In this document: positions 7,681 to 15,799 of the stretch, one piece after another
How positions within the stretch are numbered: the stretch's first letter is position 1
Layout: the number at the start of each line of letters is the position of its first letter
Notes under the pieces: generated by a model
What the model saw: the letters and a program-made list of their open reading frames with translations, nothing else
Database searches by the model: none
What the model was told of the DNA's origin: nothing
Source: an uncultured Prevotellaceae bacterium
GTDB taxonomy: Bacteria; Bacteroidota; Bacteroidia; Bacteroidales; Bacteroidaceae
Reading direction: 5' to 3'
Assembly (NCBI GenBank): GCA_946188345.1
Contig: CAMHUI010000001.1
Span: 1 to 64,000 of the forward strand
DNA: 64,000 nucleotides
Translations under genes and position numbers: made by a program

Positions 7681-8655
7681 TTATTGCCCACCAAGGCGCA
7701 GAAAGAAAGTAATGATTTCTTCCCAAGTCTTGAACTCGTCGGAGCCATACTCCAGACAGGTAGCCATTGCATCGTCAATCTTTCCCTTCACCACGTAATA
7801 GTCGCCGTAGAGCAGGTCTGGCCGGTCGGTGTATACCACATGATGCCATGCCGGCGCACTGAGGTATTGCTCTATCCACGACCGGGCCTCGGCGGCCTCA
7901 TCCGTAGGAACGACGACGAACACCTCATAGTGTTCCAACAGCAGCTCATAGGCCTTGTGCATTGACGAGGTGGCATTGCCGTAGCTGTCGTGCAGGGTGG
8001 CATAGTCTATGTAGACAATGGAACGCTGACGATGCTCCTGACGATCGTCAACCCAACGGATGACGGGCACGATATAATGCATGAAGGTTTTGTCGGTGAT
8101 GTGATGACCGCCATGGAAACGGATGGCCTGCGGATAGTGCTCATGGAACAGGTCGAAGGAGTCCACCACCTCATCCTCATCGCCAAAGAGACCGTAGACG
8201 ACTCCTCCGCCGTTGGGTCTGAGTCCCTGCTCCTGCACCTCGCGGTAACGCTTCACAAGAGGCTTGTCGACATAGAACTCCTGCACGCCATCCTGCCGGG
8301 GACTGAAGAACTGCTGTTTGCCCGTCAGTCCATGGGCAGTCATCGTGTCGGCGATGCGCAGGGCCGGGTTCACACAGATACGGTCGAAGCCATGAAGCTG
8401 CTCCGTATACATGCCACCCATCGAGGTGCCGATGATAAGGTCGGGATGCTCTTTCTCGCAGACATCCCTGAGCAGTGCCATCGCCTCATGCGGTTCTATG
8501 GGCAGGTCGTGAGCGATTATCTCAGTTTGCGGGAATACCTCGCGCAGACGCTTCACCGTTCCACTCTGTGCCGACGAGCCGAAGCCGTGCACATACATAA
8601 CCTTCTTTCCCTTCATCAACTCCGGGAACTGCTTGATATATGGGTTCTGCTCCAT
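7681..8655 (-). CDS. YqiA/UPF0227-like alpha/beta hydrolase with extra C-terminal domain
   Basis: About 325 residues. The first 200 have the alpha/beta hydrolase layout: MYVHGFGSSAQSGT (oxyanion region), the nucleophile elbow GTSMGG (serine 78), FGDEDEVV for the acid, and FHGGHH for the histidine. This resembles the small YqiA/YcfP esterases. The remaining 120 residues (RSIVYIDYATLHDSYGN, KAYELLLEHYEVFVVVP) look like a separate alpha/beta fold, perhaps HAD-like, which I do not recognise with confidence. A GTG one codon upstream is possible, but the ATG overlapping the previous gene's TGA (TGATG) is the better start. Confidence 0.75.
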   Translation of the reverse strand: MEQNPYIKQFPELMKGKKVMYVHGFGSSAQSGTVKRLREVFPQTEIIAHDLPIEPHEAMALLRDVCEKEHPDLIIGTSMGGMYTEQLHGFDRICVNPALRIADTMTAHGLTGKQQFFSPRQDGVQEFYVDKPLVKRYREVQEQGLRPNGGGVVYGLFGDEDEVVDSFDLFHEHYPQAIRFHGGHHITDKTFMHYIVPVIRWVDDRQEHRQRSIVYIDYATLHDSYGNATSSMHKAYELLLEHYEVFVVVPTDEAAEARSWIEQYLSAPAWHHVVYTDRPDLLYGDYYVVKGKIDDAMATCLEYGSDEFKTWEEIITFFLRLGGQ

Positions 8656-10514
8656 CACATTTTTACCGCTTTGCCTGTCTTACTACTCTTGATGGCGGCA
8701 TTGAGAATCTCTACCACGATGAGGTTATTCTCGATGGATGCCAGGTCGGTGGGCTGCACAGTGATATGCCCCCTTACGGCTGCCCTCAGATAGCGGAAGG
8801 AGTCGTCGAGGGGTGACGTCAGAGCCTTCGGCTTCAGTTCTTCCTTCCGGTCGCCCATGAGCGTCTCCACCTCGGAGGCATTCTTCTGATAGACGTAGCC
8901 GCGGTCGCCGTAGACATACATGTCCTTGCGGTTCATGGGCCAGCACCACGAGGCCATGATCTGCACCGTGGTATGGGGATAGCGCACGAGGATGGTTGCG
9001 TCGTCGTCGACCTTCGGATACTTCGCGGGCTTGTTCTGCTGAAGAACAGCCTGCACGCTGATGGGCCGCTCGTTATGCAGAAGCCACGTTGCAAGGTTGG
9101 CGCCATAGCAGCCGAAGTCGATGACGGCTCCGCCTCCGTTCCCAACGGGGTCGGTGAGCCAGTCGGTGAAGGCCTTGCCACAGCCAATCTCGAAGGGACC
9201 CTGATGGCCGTCGTAGACGTTGATGCGGCGGATGTCACCCAGCCTTCCGCCATCGACAATAGCTTTTACCTCATGGTTCGAGGCATACCACGAAGTCTCG
9301 TAGTTGGTCAGCACCATGATGCCATGCTTCCTGGCCAACTGTTCTATGCGACGGGCCTGCTTGACGGTTGTTGCCAGCGGCTTTTCCACCATGACATGGA
9401 TGCCGCGGGGTGCACAGGCCTCGACAACCTTGAGGTGGTCGTAGATGCTGCCATAGGCTACCACGGCCTCGGGACGGGTCTCGTCGAGCATCCGGTCGAG
9501 GTCCTGATAGAAGCGGTCGTCGCTCACCTGCCCACGCAGGCCGTTGTCTGTCAGATACTGCCCGTCGGCCTCCCATACGCCAACGACTTCGAATTCGTTC
9601 CAGGGGATGCGACGGATAACCTCCCAGAGATGTCCATGCGTCACCCCGGCCACAGCCAGACGCAAGGGTTTTTCTATGGGCGTCACCTTACCAGGGGTGG
9701 CATAGGCCCGTGCGGCCGCCATGCTGGCGACGTCATCCTGTACCTTATTAATATGTGCGGGGAGCTGGCGCAGTCTTGCCTGCGTGTGCCCGGTAAGCTG
9801 GTAGTACCAGGTGTAGGCTGCTGTGAGTCGGCCTAATCCCAGGTCCAGATGGAAGCCGTCGCGGCAGAGGCGGTCGCCGAAGAAACTGCTGCGGGCGTTC
9901 TGGATGGCCGTACCTGTGGGGATGATGAACTGCAGTTCCGGATGTCGGTCCTTGGCCTTGCCATAGGCATCGACCACAGCCTCATACATCTTCAGCTGAT
10001 TGCGGTCGTAGTTCTTGAAGCCGCCGTGGTTGGAGTCCCAGGCATAGGCCCAAGTCTGATGAAGCCCGAACTTCACTTGGGGATTGCTGCAATGGGCTTT
10101 CACATAGTCGATGAGCAGTCCGAGGTAGGGCTCATAGGTATCGGGCAGCCCGGCGTCCTGGCTCACCTGCTGAAAGGTGATGATGTCCCACGGCTCGTCC
10201 GCTACGATAGCCTGCAGATGCTGGGCCTTCGTATTGGTTTTCTTGCCGCCTACTATCTTCCGGTATTCAAACGAGCCGGGTCCCTCGGTCACGTCTTTCC
10301 AGTGCGACTGCAGGCTCTGGCCTCCGCGGAAGGCATTGCCGATGACGAGTTCCTGCCCGTCGTCGTGAGCAATGTCCCAGAGATATTGCTCCACGGCATC
10401 CTCAGAAAAACTGTTCCCGATAGCCAGCACCCTCATCACGCGATGCTGCGCACTGGCTGCCAGAGCCACGGTCAGCAGCAACAAGAGGGTGGTAATTCTC
10501 GATAATTGTTTCAT
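8655..10514 (-). CDS. Exported fusion: DUF4886/SGNH-like hydrolase + Gfo/Idh/MocA oxidoreductase
   Basis: A 619-residue protein with a signal peptide (residues 1-22). Residues about 27-260 form a DUF4886-type SGNH-like domain: VLAIGNSFSEDAV carries the candidate serine, and GFHLDLGLGRL near 230 is the usual Asp/His block position. Residues about 283-619 form a Gfo/Idh/MocA dehydrogenase: LAVAGVTHGHLW in place of the canonical GxGxxG, EKPLATTVKQARR for the EKP motif, and VIDFGCYGANLATW. The pair suggests a periplasmic enzyme acting on acetylated or otherwise substituted sugars, which is inference. It is the first gene of a three-gene unit and overlaps the next start codon. Confidence 0.8.
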   Translation of the reverse strand: MKQLSRITTLLLLLTVALAASAQHRVMRVLAIGNSFSEDAVEQYLWDIAHDDGQELVIGNAFRGGQSLQSHWKDVTEGPGSFEYRKIVGGKKTNTKAQHLQAIVADEPWDIITFQQVSQDAGLPDTYEPYLGLLIDYVKAHCSNPQVKFGLHQTWAYAWDSNHGGFKNYDRNQLKMYEAVVDAYGKAKDRHPELQFIIPTGTAIQNARSSFFGDRLCRDGFHLDLGLGRLTAAYTWYYQLTGHTQARLRQLPAHINKVQDDVASMAAARAYATPGKVTPIEKPLRLAVAGVTHGHLWEVIRRIPWNEFEVVGVWEADGQYLTDNGLRGQVSDDRFYQDLDRMLDETRPEAVVAYGSIYDHLKVVEACAPRGIHVMVEKPLATTVKQARRIEQLARKHGIMVLTNYETSWYASNHEVKAIVDGGRLGDIRRINVYDGHQGPFEIGCGKAFTDWLTDPVGNGGGAVIDFGCYGANLATWLLHNERPISVQAVLQQNKPAKYPKVDDDATILVRYPHTTVQIMASWCWPMNRKDMYVYGDRGYVYQKNASEVETLMGDRKEELKPKALTSPLDDSFRYLRAAVRGHITVQPTDLASIENNLIVVEILNAAIKSSKTGKAVKM

Positions 10515-10542
10515 TGTTTCGGTCTGTTGTTTATTCTTTTTG

Positions 10543-10550
10543 CAAAAATA
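10543..10550 (-). promoter_or_regulatory. -7 element for the 10,514-5,911 operon
   Basis: On the minus strand TATTTTTG matches TAnnTTTG, 28 bp before the ATG at 10514. It is divergent from the upp promoter, about 45 bp away. Confidence 0.55.
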
Positions 10551-10594
10551 AAGAAAAACTCCGACAAAAACGAACGTAAGTCGCTTTTTTTGAC

Positions 10595-10602
10595 TAATTT
10601 TG
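10595..10602 (+). promoter_or_regulatory. -7 element for upp
   Basis: TAATTTTG matches TAnnTTTG and ends 24 bp before the ATG at 10627. It overlaps an in-frame TTG at 10600, which argues that the TTG is not the start. Confidence 0.55.
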
Positions 10603-10626
10603 CATCATCATCATCAAAACACTACT

Positions 10627-11283
10627 ATGAAGGTAAACCATCTTGCTGAACAGAACAGCATCGTCAATCAGTATCTTGCCGAGCTTCGCGACAAGGACTA
10701 CCAGCAGAACCGTCTGCTTTTCCGCAACAATATCCGCCGCATTGGCCAGATGATGGCCTTTGAGCTGTCGAAGACGCTCCATTATGCCGCGCACGATGTA
10801 GAGACGCCTCTTGGCACCGCCCATGTAAACCTTCCTCAGGACGACTTGGTGATTGCCACCGTCCTGCGTGCCGGTCTGCCGTTCCATCAGGGTTTCCTCG
10901 ATGTCTTTGACCATGCCGCCAGTGCCTTTGTCTCGGCCTACCGCATGTATACCAACCGCGAACACACCGAGGTGGGCGTGCATACGGAGTATATGGCAGC
11001 GCCGAGTGTCGAGGGTAAGACTCTCGTCATTGTTGATCCGATGCTGGCAACGGGTGGCTCGATGGCTGCAGCCTATGAGGCTTTCCTGAAGACGGGCACG
11101 CCGAAGCAGGTCCACATCTGCAGCGTCATTGGCACCGACGAGGGCATCGAGGTGGTGCGCCAGGCCGTTCCCGAAGATGCCACGCTATGGTGTGCTGTCA
11201 TCGACCCGGGCATGAACGATCATAAATACATCGTTCCCGGCTTCGGCGACTGCGGTGACCTCTGCTACGGAGAAAAGCTGTAG
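10627..11283 (+). CDS. upp: Uracil phosphoribosyltransferase
   Basis: Converts uracil and PRPP to UMP in pyrimidine salvage. The 218-residue protein has the PRPP-binding loop TLVIVDPMLATGGSM and the C-terminal uracil-binding segment PGFGDCGDLCYGEKL. The mid-protein AGLPFHQGFL also fits the family. An in-frame TTG further upstream would add a His-rich stretch but overlaps the promoter, so the ATG giving MKVNHLAEQN is used. The gene is followed by its own terminator. Confidence 0.95.
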   Translation: MKVNHLAEQNSIVNQYLAELRDKDYQQNRLLFRNNIRRIGQMMAFELSKTLHYAAHDVETPLGTAHVNLPQDDLVIATVLRAGLPFHQGFLDVFDHAASAFVSAYRMYTNREHTEVGVHTEYMAAPSVEGKTLVIVDPMLATGGSMAAAYEAFLKTGTPKQVHICSVIGTDEGIEVVRQAVPEDATLWCAVIDPGMNDHKYIVPGFGDCGDLCYGEKL

Positions 11284-11297
11284 GCCCCACTGAGAGA

Positions 11298-11324
11298 GAG
11301 TTCTTCTGATGGAGAATTCTTTTT
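11298..11324 (+). terminator. Intrinsic terminator of upp
   Basis: GAGTTCTTC (11298-11306) pairs with GGAGAATTC (11311-11319), allowing two G-U pairs, around a four-base loop. A T run follows at 11320-11324. It begins 15 bp after the upp stop codon. Confidence 0.7.
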
Positions 11325-11330
11325 GACGTA

Positions 11331-11401
11331 GACACAATGAGAGCTTTTCTGACTGAGAGAAAAATAAAGAATCTCGTCGTCAGAAAAGCTCTCATTGTGT
11401 C
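11331..11401. repeat. Perfect 23-bp inverted repeat between convergent upp and glutamine synthetase
   Basis: The arms at 11331-11353 and 11379-11401 are exact reverse complements (beginning GACACAATGAGAGC) with a 25-bp spacer. The spacer can itself pair GAGA with TCTC. The hairpin ends six bases from the glutamine synthetase stop codon. Neither side has an immediate T run, so it could block transcription in both directions, stabilise 3' ends, or be a small repeat element. Confidence 0.85.
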
Positions 11402-11407
11402 GGGGAA

Positions 11408-13597
11408 CTACCTAATGAACAGTAGTTCGCGGTATTTGGGCAGTGTCCAGAGTTCGTCAGAGACGACGAGTTCGAGTTTGTCTATTTCCTTACGTATCTC
11501 TTCCATCTTCGGTGCCACGGTGTCGTGGTAGGCGATGGCCCGTTGGTGTTCCGAGTCGATACGGTTGGCCACTCGTCGGGCCTCGACCAGTTCCTCGACG
11601 CCTGTCTCGATGGCCTGTGTGCGCTCGGCTATCTCGCGGATGATCTTTTTGTTGCGGGCAGTCAGCGTGTCGGCCTCTTCGCGGGGGAAGATGGAGAACA
11701 TGTTCTGCACGTTCTTGGCCAACTGGCTCTGGTAGTGAGTGGCCACGGGCACGATGTGGTTCATCGTGATGTCGCCCAGCACGCGCGCTTCAATCTGTAT
11801 CTTCTTCGTATAGGTGTTCCATTTCACCTCATTGCGGGCTTCGAGCTCGCCCAGCCGCAGGACGTTCATGCGCTCGAACATCCGCACGGAGTCGGCGTCG
11901 AGATAGCGTTCAAAGACGCGAGGACAAGAGTTTTCCGTATCGAGTCCACGGCGGGCGGCCTCAGCCTTCCATTCCTCGCTGTAGCCGTTGCCATCGAAGT
12001 GGATGGGCTGGCAGGCCTTGATGTCCTCACGAACGACATTGATGATGGCCTCTACCTTGTCCATACCACTGGCCATGAGTCTGTCGACACGCTCCTTGAA
12101 GTCGGTCAGTGCCTCGGCCACGGCGGTATTCAGCACGATCATCGCAGCGGCGCAGTTGGCCTCAGAGCCTACGGCACGGAACTCAAAGCGGTTACCCGTG
12201 AAGGCAAAGGGCGAGGTGCGGTTGCGGTCGGTGTTGTCGATGAGCAGTTCGGGAATCTCTGGGATGTCAAGCCGCATGCCTTTCTTTCCTGCCATGGTGA
12301 AGAGCTCGTTGGTGTCGGCTTTCTCTATGCGCTCGAGCAGTTCGGTGAGCTGCTTGCCGAGGAAGCTGGAGATGATGGCCGGCGGGGCTTCGTTGGCACC
12401 CAGTCGGTGGGCATTGGTGGCACTCATGATGGAGGCCTTGAGGAGTCCGTTGTGGCGCCATACGCCCATCAGCGTCTCTACGATGAAGACGACGAAGCGC
12501 AGGTTGTCCTCGGGAGTCTTGCCCGGGCCATGCAGCAGCACGCCGGTGTCGGTAGAGAGGCTCCAGTTGTTGTGCTTACCACTTCCGTTGATGCCTGCGA
12601 AGGGTTTTTCGTGCAGCAGTACGCGGAAGCTGTGCTTGCGGGCTACTCGCTTCATGAGCTGCATGAGCAGCATGTTATGGTCGACTGCCAGATTGGTCTC
12701 TTCGAAGATGGGGGCCAGTTCAAACTGGTTGGGTGCCACCTCGTTGTGGCGGGTCTTGCAGGGGATGCCCAGTTCGAGGGCCTGTATCTCGAGGTCTTTC
12801 ATGAAGGCCTGCACGCGTTCGGGGATGGCTCCGAAGTAATGGTCGTCCATCTGCTGGTTCTTGGCCGAGTCGTGCCCCATCAGGGTTCGTCCGGTGAGCA
12901 TCAGGTCGGGACGGGCGGAGTAGAGGCTCTCGTCGACGAGGAAGTACTCTTGCTCCCATCCGAGGTTCGAGGTAACCTTTCTGACGTCGGGATAGAACAG
13001 ACGTGCCACGTCGGTAGCCGCCAGGTTGACGGCATGGAGTGCGCGCAGCAGGGGGGCCTTATAGTCGAGGGCCTCGCCTGTATAGGAGATGAAGATGGTG
13101 GGGATACAGAGTGTGTCGTCAACGATGAAGACGGGCGAGGTGGGGTCCCAGGCTGAGTATCCGCGGGCCTCGAAGGTGTTGCGGATGCCTCCCGAGGGGA
13201 AGCTGGAGGCGTCGGGCTCCTGCTGGACGAGCAGCTTGCCGGAGAACTCTTCCATCATGCCGCCCTGGCCGTCGAACTCCACGAAGGCATCGTGCTTCTC
13301 GGCGGTGCCCTCGGTGAGTGGCTGGAACCAGTGGGTGTAGTGCGTCACGCCGTTCTCGTCGGCCCACTGCTTCATGCCCTTGGCCACGGCGTCGGCTATC
13401 GAGCGGTCCAGTCGGGCACCGTTGTCGATGACGTCGATGAGCTTGTCATAAACTTCCTTCGGCAGGTATTTATGCATCTTCTGCCTATTGAACACATACT
13501 TCCCGAAGAAGTCTGACGGCCGTTCCGACGGTGTTGGTACGTCGAGCGGCTTCTTCTTGTAGGCCTCAGCCACGGCCTCGAATCTCAGGTTACCCAT
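11408..13597 (-). CDS. glnN: Glutamine synthetase type III
   Basis: ATP-dependent synthesis of glutamine from glutamate and ammonia. At 729 residues it belongs to the large GSIII class found in Bacteroidetes and cyanobacteria, not the 450-residue GSI. Recognisable segments are the N-terminal GSIII region (FGKYVFNRQKMHKYL), EYFLVDESLY, the metal and substrate core RHNEVAPNQFELAPIFE, GINGSGKHNNWSLST and NRTSPFAFTGNRFEFR. The C-terminal 170 residues are the helical GSIII extension. No PII-type gene is next to it. Confidence 0.95.
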   Translation of the reverse strand: MGNLRFEAVAEAYKKKPLDVPTPSERPSDFFGKYVFNRQKMHKYLPKEVYDKLIDVIDNGARLDRSIADAVAKGMKQWADENGVTHYTHWFQPLTEGTAEKHDAFVEFDGQGGMMEEFSGKLLVQQEPDASSFPSGGIRNTFEARGYSAWDPTSPVFIVDDTLCIPTIFISYTGEALDYKAPLLRALHAVNLAATDVARLFYPDVRKVTSNLGWEQEYFLVDESLYSARPDLMLTGRTLMGHDSAKNQQMDDHYFGAIPERVQAFMKDLEIQALELGIPCKTRHNEVAPNQFELAPIFEETNLAVDHNMLLMQLMKRVARKHSFRVLLHEKPFAGINGSGKHNNWSLSTDTGVLLHGPGKTPEDNLRFVVFIVETLMGVWRHNGLLKASIMSATNAHRLGANEAPPAIISSFLGKQLTELLERIEKADTNELFTMAGKKGMRLDIPEIPELLIDNTDRNRTSPFAFTGNRFEFRAVGSEANCAAAMIVLNTAVAEALTDFKERVDRLMASGMDKVEAIINVVREDIKACQPIHFDGNGYSEEWKAEAARRGLDTENSCPRVFERYLDADSVRMFERMNVLRLGELEARNEVKWNTYTKKIQIEARVLGDITMNHIVPVATHYQSQLAKNVQNMFSIFPREEADTLTARNKKIIREIAERTQAIETGVEELVEARRVANRIDSEHQRAIAYHDTVAPKMEEIRKEIDKLELVVSDELWTLPKYRELLFIR

Positions 13598-13676
13598 TTG
13601 CTTGTCTGCTATGCTTGCTTGATGATAAAAATAATGTCAGTCCGTCTGTTCGTATGTCTTTACAGCGTTTTTGTCC

Positions 13677-14885
13677 CTATTGTACCCCGAAGGTTACCTG
13701 GGGTTCGCTGCTGGGTTCTATGGTGATACGTGTAAGGCTGATGTTATAGCGTTTCACGAGCTGGTTGCAGGCGTCCTGTGCCTGTGCCTTGTCGCCGCGG
13801 ATGACGACGGTTGACTTCGGATGGCTCTTCATATAGGTTGCTACCTCTGTCAGTCCCTTCAGCTGCTGGCGCACGGGCGAGGATGTGGCCGGTTTCTGCT
13901 GGGCAGGAGCGTCGCCCTTCTTGGTCTTATCCTGCTTGACGGGTTTGTCGGTCTTCTCTTGCTTAGCAGGCTTGTCGGCCTTCTCTGTCTTGGCAGGTTT
14001 GGCGGGTTTGGCGGGCTTGTCGGCGGCGGGCCGCTCTTCCTCCTTAACCTCGGGCTTGGGTTCGGCCACGGGCTCTTTCTGCTCGTCTTTGAACAGGTGG
14101 AAGGCAAACTCATCGTTCTCATCGCTGTCGTCCTCCACGGTCACGGGGGTGGAAATCTCAACGGTCTCGTAGGGGATGAAGGTGGTCGTTGTCGGCTCTT
14201 CCGCCTGCACGTCGGCAGCAGACTTGCTCTTTTTCTTGCCCTTGAAGATGTTCTTCAGCGAGGCGCCCTTGAACAGGCTGCTCCACGAGAAGCGGTAGTT
14301 GGCGCCTACGGCTATCTGCAGGGCAGAATAGTTAATGTTATACTGCGTCCGGGAGTAGTGGTCCATATTGTAGTTGATGGCTGGCTGCAGGTAGACGAAG
14401 AACTGCTTGTTGCGCCCGAGGTTCACTCCCAGGTCGGCACCGAACTTCGAGATGAAGTCGTTATTGTTCTCGGCGATGGGGAACCCGCAGATGTGGTTGA
14501 TGCCGAAGCCACCGAACAAGCGCACCTCATAGAAGCTGCGCTGTCCTTCAGCCGTGGGAAAGAGCAGGGGCGAGAGGTTGACGACAGCCAACAGGTCGGC
14601 ATTGATGGCTTTGACGAAGCACTTGCTGGCGCCGAACTTCACGTCGCCGAAGAAGAACGTCGCCTCGCCCATATAGCCGAAGATAGGGGTCATCTCATAG
14701 CCCAAGCGCACACCAGCCGAGGCGTTCACATTGCCGAAGAATCCATTGTTGGTGGTCTTGGAGTTCAGGCCATAGTGGGCTCCGACATACCACTTGTTTA
14801 CCTTTCCCGACTGCTCAGACGTGCTCTGGGCCGACAGCGTCAGCACGGAAAGCATGGCGCAGGCCAATATCAGAATCTTTTTCAT
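13677..14885 (-). CDS. Outer-membrane beta-barrel protein with Lys/Pro-rich linker and C-terminal OmpA-like remnant
   Basis: A 402-residue protein with a signal peptide (MKKILILACAMLSVLTLSAQ). Residues 30-205 alternate like an eight-strand barrel (WYVGAHYGLNSK, AGVRLGYEMTP, FFVYLQPAINYN, LQIAVGANYRF). Residues 210-330 are a charged linker with repeats of the form KPAKPAK/EKTDKP. The last 70 residues (LTEVATYMKSHPKSTVVIRGDKA) follow the beta-alpha-beta pattern of an OmpA-like peptidoglycan-binding domain but lack the usual N-x-x-L-x-x-x-R-A signature. It could link outer membrane and cell wall; function unknown. Confidence 0.7.
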   Translation of the reverse strand: MKKILILACAMLSVLTLSAQSTSEQSGKVNKWYVGAHYGLNSKTTNNGFFGNVNASAGVRLGYEMTPIFGYMGEATFFFGDVKFGASKCFVKAINADLLAVVNLSPLLFPTAEGQRSFYEVRLFGGFGINHICGFPIAENNNDFISKFGADLGVNLGRNKQFFVYLQPAINYNMDHYSRTQYNINYSALQIAVGANYRFSWSSLFKGASLKNIFKGKKKSKSAADVQAEEPTTTTFIPYETVEISTPVTVEDDSDENDEFAFHLFKDEQKEPVAEPKPEVKEEERPAADKPAKPAKPAKTEKADKPAKQEKTDKPVKQDKTKKGDAPAQQKPATSSPVRQQLKGLTEVATYMKSHPKSTVVIRGDKAQAQDACNQLVKRYNISLTRITIEPSSEPQVTFGVQ

Positions 14886-14914
14886 TTTTCTACGGATTAT
14901 TTTTCTTTCAGCTG

Positions 14915-14922
14915 CAAAGGTA
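14915..14922 (-). promoter_or_regulatory. -7 element for the beta-barrel gene
   Basis: On the minus strand TACCTTTG matches TAnnTTTG, 29 bp upstream of the ATG at 14885. Confidence 0.6.
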
Positions 14923-15023
14923 CGAAGAATAATTCACAATCCCCTCGTCTGTATTAACATTTTTCCCGCTTCCTCGACACCTTTTTGACGTTCATTACCC
15001 CAAAGACAGCGGAATGGAGTTCC

Positions 15024-15458
15024 TTTTGTCAGGTTTTTTTACCAAAAAATTCTGTCTGGATTTTCTCGCGTTCCAGCAAAAAAACGAGAATCCTGAAACC
15101 TACTTTTTGACGTTTCACAGGGTATGCGAAAGACTTTTGGTACAAATCGTCAAGACTTTTGTACCGATTCGCCCGATGATTTCTTAGATATCGCATGACG
15201 ATTTCTTAGGAATCGTCATGACTTTTGTACCAAAAGTCTGAACGAAAGCTGACCTTTCGCTGTCCGAAAGCTCAGATTCGTTGGTCGGTTTGTCGGTGGT
15301 TATCAAAGATAAAAACGCTATCTGTCTGGCAGTCAACTGGTTGCGCATGTCGGCTCGTGGCTGCGTTATTTGCGACCAAGGGAAAATAATTTCAAAAAGT
15401 GGGCACTCTCAGAGCGGATTTCGGGGGATTTTGTAAAGATTATTCACAACTATTGCTG
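15024..15458. repeat. Dispersed non-coding element, copy 1
   Basis: About 430 bp that align along their length, in the same orientation, with 53967-54400. Most positions match by eye, including the 22-bp block that begins GTTGGTCGGTTTGTCGGTGG and the block AGGGAAAATAATTTCA. The element holds a 16-bp perfect inverted repeat (15131-15146 with 15224-15239), inside which ATGACGATT (15195-15203) pairs with AATCGTCAT (15211-15219). A further hairpin CTTTCG/CGAAAG follows. No convincing open frame is present. Together with the adjoining palindrome it fills most of the 900-bp gap between the barrel and BspA-like genes. Confidence 0.8.
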
Positions 15459-15676
15459 TCCGGCAAAAACGGCCTGAAGGGCCAATGACACCTCAGCCCA
15501 GGGCAACGCCCTGGGTGTTATATTCAACGCCCAAATAACGCCCCACAGGGGCAAAAGAGTTAGATTTCAATCTTTTGCCCCTGTGGGGCGCATCTTGCAA
15601 TTTCCCTTTTTTCCCAGGGCGTTGCCCTGGGCTGAGATCTTTCTGGCCCTTCAGGCCGTTTTTACCGGACAGCAAT
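15452..15676. repeat. 225-bp nested palindromic element
   Basis: Three concentric inverted repeats are visible. The outer arms are 15452-15484 and 15644-15676 (ATTGCTGTCCGG ... CCGGACAGCAAT). The middle arms contain CAGCCCAGGGCAACGCCCTG and its complement. The inner arms contain CGCCCCACAGGGGCAAAAGA and its complement around a short centre. The right outer end is partly repeated at 15695-15715 (TTTTACCGGACAGCATTAAT). It has the form of a REP- or MITE-like element without a transposase. Confidence 0.85.
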
Positions 15677-15746
15677 AATCAAATATAAAAGAAAATTTTA
15701 CCGGACAGCATTAATTCACAACAAATCTGGCGGGCCAGAAAACAAT

Positions 15747-15776
15747 CAAGGGCGCACCTTGCGTGGTGCGCCCTTG
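15747..15776 (-). terminator. Terminator of the BspA-like gene
   Basis: Perfect 12-bp arms CAAGGGCGCACC (15747-15758) and GGTGCGCCCTTG (15765-15776) with a six-base loop. On the minus strand they are followed by ATTGTTTTC. It begins 24 bp after the BspA-like stop codon. Confidence 0.8.
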
Positions 15777-15799
15777 AGGTCTTTTCTTTAGGGTGAATT

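Noticed and set aside
10600..10626. TTG start adding a His-rich leader to upp
   Set aside because: It overlaps the -7 promoter element, and the ATG at 10,627 gives the normal family N-terminus.
15493..15675. Small minus-strand frame in the nested palindrome
   Set aside because: It consists of the inverted-repeat arms only and has no independent protein feature.
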